Assembly: GCA_025360425.1 (NCBI GenBank)
Contig: JANYCD010000089.1
Span: 1 to 51,956 of the forward strand
Source of the DNA: Sterolibacteriaceae bacterium
Lineage (GTDB): Bacteria > Pseudomonadota > Gammaproteobacteria > Burkholderiales > Rhodocyclaceae
DNA: 51,956 bases
Direction of reading: 5' to 3'
Part shown: one piece after another, positions 48,183 to 51,956 of the stretch
How positions within the stretch are numbered: position 1 is the stretch's first letter
Layout of the letters: each line of letters begins with the position of its first letter
The notes under the pieces: model-generated
What the model saw: only the letters and a program-made list of their open reading frames with translations
What the model was told of the DNA's origin: nothing
The model's database searches: none
Program-made: the position numbers and the translations under genes

Positions 48183-48802
48183 TGCAGCTTTCGGCTCGTC
48201 AGCGCAGCACGGTTAAGGTCATCGTGTTTCTGCTCTGCCTGATTCCGCTGGCGAGACTCGCATGGGGCATATGGAACGACACGCTTGGCGCCAACCCGAT
48301 CGAGTTCGTCATCCGTGCGCTGGGTGACTGGGCACTGCGCTTTGTGCTCATCACGCTCGCCGTCACTCCGCTGCGCAAACTCACCGGCTGGACCTGGCTG
48401 ATGACGCTGCGGCGCATGTTGGGTCTGTATGCATTTTTTTACGCCACCCTGCACCTTTCCACCTACATTTGGGTCGACCAGTTTTTCGACTGGATCGCGA
48501 TCGCCAAGGACATCATCAAGCGTCCTTTCATCACCGTCGGCATGCTGACCTACACATTGCTGGTGCCCTTGGCCATCACCTCCAACAACGCCATGATTCG
48601 CCGCATGGGCGGCAAGCGCTGGCAATTTCTGCACCGCGCGATTTACATCATCGGCGCACTCGGCGTGCTGCATTTCTGGTGGATGGTGAAGCTGGACATT
48701 ACACAACCGGCAATTTACGCCGCAGTGCTCAGCGCGCTGTTGGGCTTGCGCCTGTTGTGGCTCAGGCAGCGGCAACGATCACCTGCTGTGACCAGCTTGT
48801 AG
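48182..48802 (+). CDS. msrQ: MsrPQ haem-binding membrane subunit (YedZ)
   Basis: Passes quinol or flavin electrons to MsrP. 206 residues from ATG 48182. Six helices of the ferric-reductase-like fold: LGDWALRFVLITLAVTPLRK, RRMLGLYAFFYATLHLSTYIW with a haem His, KRWQFLHRAIYIIGALGVLHFWW with two more His. Translationally coupled to msrP. It converges on the MshQ-like gene. Confidence 0.95.
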   Translation: MQLSARQRSTVKVIVFLLCLIPLARLAWGIWNDTLGANPIEFVIRALGDWALRFVLITLAVTPLRKLTGWTWLMTLRRMLGLYAFFYATLHLSTYIWVDQFFDWIAIAKDIIKRPFITVGMLTYTLLVPLAITSNNAMIRRMGGKRWQFLHRAIYIIGALGVLHFWWMVKLDITQPAIYAAVLSALLGLRLLWLRQRQRSPAVTSL

Positions 48803-48826
48803 CCCCGCGAACTGCCGCGGAAGTTT

Positions 48827-51800
48827 TCAGTAACGTTCGCGCAAATACAGATAAGGTGCTTTGGAAGTGCCGAAATTTGCGCGTGCATTGGGGTCAACTC
48901 CTGTGGCACACCAAGGAAACTGCAGCCACGGCAACGCGGCCGATGACGATGCTGGTTGCGCCCCCCATGTGATGCAACTCTTATCATTGGCACCCGGGCC
49001 TGAACCTGCGAGGTTCAAGGCAATATTTATGTTCCCGCTAAATTTGGTCACACCCTGCGTCAGTTTGAAGTTCGACTTGCCTCCACTGAGTGTCACCGCC
49101 GAAGCGACTGTCACCGGTTGTCCGCCCAGTGGAGGAACAGCAACCGCATTGGCAGGAATGGCGGTGCAGAAATCGGCTGTATTTGTCAGCCAGGTGGTGC
49201 CGTTATAAATCTCGGCCTGCACGGGTATTTGCAAGGGCAACAATTCCGACCCATAGGCACTCGACAACTTCAAGCGTCCGTAGTTGAAGGTATTGCCCGA
49301 ATCAAACACGATTGGCATCGCCGTCAAGTTTCCCGTGATGGGCAACTGCGCAGGACTGCCCGCATAGCCCGGATTACCTGCTACAGCCGACTCGCTGTAA
49401 TCACTGAGCTGCAAAGCCAGATTAACTGTCGCGGCGAATGGGACTTGCGGAGTATTGCGATACACGGTCAGATTTTCACCGGAACCATAGGTGAGCGTAC
49501 TTGAACCATTATTGTTATTGACCACTGGCACCGACGGCTGGGCAGACAAACTGAAATTGATCCAACCCGGAGATGAAGCGCCTGACAAAGTGTAAGTCGT
49601 CGTCAGTGTGGTGGCCGGTGAAGCCACGGCATTCTGACGGGTTGTCGCGCAGGTTGCGGACCCGGAAACGCAGACGGCACTATTGTAGGCAAGTGGCGTC
49701 GCCAGTTTCCAGATGCCGCCGCTGCCAACGGTGCCAAGATAATTCAATGTCGTGGCAGGCGTGGCAGCGCCGTTGACGGCGGTAACCGTCACGATGGGAG
49801 GCGTGCTGTAGCCAAACGGTTGCCCCATGTAAGTAAAGCTGCGCGTGGCGCATGCAGAGCCGAAGGTCTGCAACACCGGCGCATTCACGTTGACCTGATA
49901 GCTCGCCGGAACAAATCGCCCCGTATAAATCACCGCATTGGAACGAAAGTAGCGCTGACCCTTGAGCGAGTCGCCGGCGTCCACATTCGCAAAGTTTCGA
50001 TCTTCCACTTCCCAACTGAAGACGCCAGCCTCACTGTAACTTGCCGTGGTGCTCGAAAGCGCACCGCTCAAATAAGTCCAACTGGTGACGTTGAACGTAC
50101 CGGGAATGCATGGGAACCCGTTGGTGGCGCAATAGCTCGGATCCGGCAATACCAGGTTGCCCGGCACCAGCGTGGGCGAACCCGCATAGTTGGTGGTGGC
50201 GTTATTGGCCGTGTTATTGGCCACCAAACCGGACAACGAGAACGGTTTTCCGGCGGCGTGGACGGCGCCACCATTGACACCCTGGTTGTTCAACGTACGG
50301 CTGTTGCCGCTGGTCTGCCAATCCGCATCCCGCGCCGAAGCGCCGCTGGTGCTGATATATGAAGGCCGAATGGCGAAGGCATCGCTCGAACATCCATTGG
50401 TGGTCGGCGTGGCGGTGACGAACACCTTGACACGCACTTCAGGCCAGGAATTGAGCGGCGACTTGGCCGGCATCGATACCCGATTCACGTTGGGAAAATT
50501 AAGCGTGAAAGCAGCCAAACCCGCGTCGGTCGTGATGACGCTCCACGATGGGCGACAACCCTTGGTGTCCATGGCACCCGAGTTATTACTGGCATCCAGA
50601 AACTGAACCGTCGTGTTGCCGTTGAAGTTTGTCAATGCGCCGCCGCTGAGCGACACCACGTCGATGTTGCCGCTGCTGGCGGCGAACATGGCTCCGGCGA
50701 TCTTGGTCCTGATCACGCCAGTGACTGAACCGGCCGCTGTAACGGTATCGAAAGCATTGAATGCCCCCAGCGTCGCATTGCATATGGCGCAGAGTCGCAA
50801 AGCGCCATCTCGCTGAAGCCCCTGGCCTTCATTGCTTGCCATTGCAGTGATTTCCGTCAATGCAAGCACCCGGTTGAAAACCAGCAGTTCATCAATCCTG
50901 CCGACAAAACGAAAACCGGAGGAGTTTTCTGTCGATGCTGCATTTTCACCGCCAATCGCTACCGTACCGGCATCGACACCCCATGTTCCGGTATAGGTTT
51001 GGCTTGTATTCGAAAGCAAACTACCGCCGGCATCGTAGATCATCAGCGTTCTGGTTTTAGCGACAGCATCGTGCATGGCGACGACGAAGTACCAGGTGTT
51101 ATTGGTGATGACGGCAGGCGAATCAAAAATGACCGGGGACACGGCGCGTGAAAAAAACCGGACCGTGCCGCTGCCACCGTCGCCCAGGCTGATGGCGTAG
51201 CCACCCGTATTGTTCTGGTCGTCCACCAGTATTCTCTGCCCTGACTTGCCCACATTGGAAGAATTGATCCATGCAGTAACGGTAAAACTGGTGTTGCCGG
51301 CTGCATTGCCAAGCTTGGGAAAACTGGCGGGCAAGCCCACATACCCGGTAGAACCATCAAAATTGTAGGCAGTGCAAATCTGGCCGGTGCCAGCCACGCT
51401 GGCCGCACCCGCGAGTGTGCCGTTGTAGCCACTGCCGCTGGAATCGCTGGCCGTGGTGCCGGAACACTCGTCCAGACGATATTCGGCGATCGGCGCTGAC
51501 GGTTTGTAGAAACGCACCGCTGTATAGGCCAATGAATTGACCGTCGTCAAGTCAACCAACCCATAGTCGGCTGCGGATACCTGCCAACCGACCTGGCCGG
51601 CGCCTTGCGAAACATTGGCGATGTCCTTGTACTGGTAAACGAAGTCGCCGTTTTCGTAGAGGATCACCTGCACATTGAACAGGCTCGTGCCGCTATTCCA
51701 CTCCCGCATCTGCGACCACGTGACGACAAAGGAACGGTTTGGAAACACGCCCAGCGGCGCGTAGGTGACCCGTCCCGAACAACCGGCGCCGCCGCCCGCA

Positions 51801-51956
51801 GCGCAAAAGTCAGCGCCATAGATACGCATGGTGTTATTCATGTTCGCATCGGGGTATGGATATGGATAGGTCGGCGGCGGCCCGATGGCTTGCGTGCCGT
51901 AGCCGCAATAATTGTTGTTGAACTGGAGACGGCCGTTGGAGTTGACCCGAACCTGG
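48827..51956 (-). CDS. MshQ-like surface protein with LamG and DUF6701 domains (5' end outside window)
   Basis: At least 1042 residues are visible and the N-terminus lies beyond the right edge; the frame is open through the last base. After an initial beta-rich part (FVVTWSQMREW, VILYENGDFVYQYKDI) comes a LamG/concanavalin-like domain (AEYRLDECSGTTASDSSGSG to FVGRIDELLVFNRVL). The rest, from about residue 420, matches the DUF6701 type found in MSHA pilus protein MshQ (FVPASYQVNV, YMGQPFGYS). Ser/Thr/Asn-rich, low in charge and with paired Cys, as expected for an exported adhesin-like protein. An in-frame ATG at 51841 is internal. Confidence 0.85.
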   Translation of the reverse strand, partial: QVRVNSNGRLQFNNNYCGYGTQAIGPPPTYPYPYPDANMNNTMRIYGADFCAAGGGAGCSGRVTYAPLGVFPNRSFVVTWSQMREWNSGTSLFNVQVILYENGDFVYQYKDIANVSQGAGQVGWQVSAADYGLVDLTTVNSLAYTAVRFYKPSAPIAEYRLDECSGTTASDSSGSGYNGTLAGAASVAGTGQICTAYNFDGSTGYVGLPASFPKLGNAAGNTSFTVTAWINSSNVGKSGQRILVDDQNNTGGYAISLGDGGSGTVRFFSRAVSPVIFDSPAVITNNTWYFVVAMHDAVAKTRTLMIYDAGGSLLSNTSQTYTGTWGVDAGTVAIGGENAASTENSSGFRFVGRIDELLVFNRVLALTEITAMASNEGQGLQRDGALRLCAICNATLGAFNAFDTVTAAGSVTGVIRTKIAGAMFAASSGNIDVVSLSGGALTNFNGNTTVQFLDASNNSGAMDTKGCRPSWSVITTDAGLAAFTLNFPNVNRVSMPAKSPLNSWPEVRVKVFVTATPTTNGCSSDAFAIRPSYISTSGASARDADWQTSGNSRTLNNQGVNGGAVHAAGKPFSLSGLVANNTANNATTNYAGSPTLVPGNLVLPDPSYCATNGFPCIPGTFNVTSWTYLSGALSSTTASYSEAGVFSWEVEDRNFANVDAGDSLKGQRYFRSNAVIYTGRFVPASYQVNVNAPVLQTFGSACATRSFTYMGQPFGYSTPPIVTVTAVNGAATPATTLNYLGTVGSGGIWKLATPLAYNSAVCVSGSATCATTRQNAVASPATTLTTTYTLSGASSPGWINFSLSAQPSVPVVNNNNGSSTLTYGSGENLTVYRNTPQVPFAATVNLALQLSDYSESAVAGNPGYAGSPAQLPITGNLTAMPIVFDSGNTFNYGRLKLSSAYGSELLPLQIPVQAEIYNGTTWLTNTADFCTAIPANAVAVPPLGGQPVTVASAVTLSGGKSNFKLTQGVTKFSGNINIALNLAGSGPGANDKSCITWGAQPASSSAALPWLQFPWCATGVDPNARANFGTSKAPYLYLRERY

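Overview
The window reads as a chromosomal segment of a GC-rich betaproteobacterium. Pointers are the slmA, engB, hemB and cytochrome c4 genes, system II cytochrome c maturation (ResB/CcsA), the aspS-nudB pair, a homodimeric AceE-type pyruvate dehydrogenase, and pilC-pilD. No rRNA is present, so I cannot place it more precisely. All calls come from reading translated sequence and remembered family motifs; no search was run.

Layout. 1-5.8 kb (minus strand): a partial aldehyde dehydrogenase, then a secreted protein of unknown function, a photolyase and gamma-glutamyltransferase. 5.8-15.4 kb is an accessory region. It holds a Phd/RelE-type toxin-antitoxin pair with a 12-bp-phased operator, a transglutaminase-like protein, a GSU2403-like nucleotidyltransferase, an old-yellow-enzyme reductase, and a mobile mystery protein A/B pair whose Fic partner is truncated. 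It continues with a DUF429 protein, a collapsed type I restriction locus (5' hsdR joined to 3' hsdS, no hsdM), a hairpin-dense 300-nt segment that may be a structured RNA, an EamA transporter and a tRNA-Ala(CGC). 15.4-33.7 kb is housekeeping: tsaC/sua5, purK-purE, folD, aceE-aceF-rpiA, ffh, a YpjD-like membrane protein, a CorC-type protein, pilC-pilD, an FmdB-type zinc ribbon, DUF502, aspS and nudB.

33.6-38.9 kb (minus strand) is a compact metal-stress locus. An ECF sigma factor and a small zinc-finger anti-sigma protein are followed by two bufferin-type RiPP metallophore modules in tandem: BufA1-BufB-BufC, a DoxX protein, then BufA2-BufB-BufC. BufB (DUF692/MNIO) is expected to modify cysteines of the small exported BufA peptides, with BufC (DUF2063) as partner. 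From 39 kb come argB, a HAD nucleotidase, slmA, hemB, engB, a dihaem cytochrome c4, resB-ccsA, msrP-msrQ and the 3' part of a large MshQ-like surface protein.

The most unusual signal is a dispersed family of inverted heptamer arrays (GTGAGGA on one arm, TCCTCAC on the other). They sit inside or at the edges of purE, folD, aceF and the argB/HAD junction. In three proteins the TCCTCAC arm is translated in the same phase, as a peptide like SSLLTPH, and in folD an array supplies the stop codon. Because the unit is 7 bp, a change of copy number would shift the frame of purE, aceF or the HAD gene.
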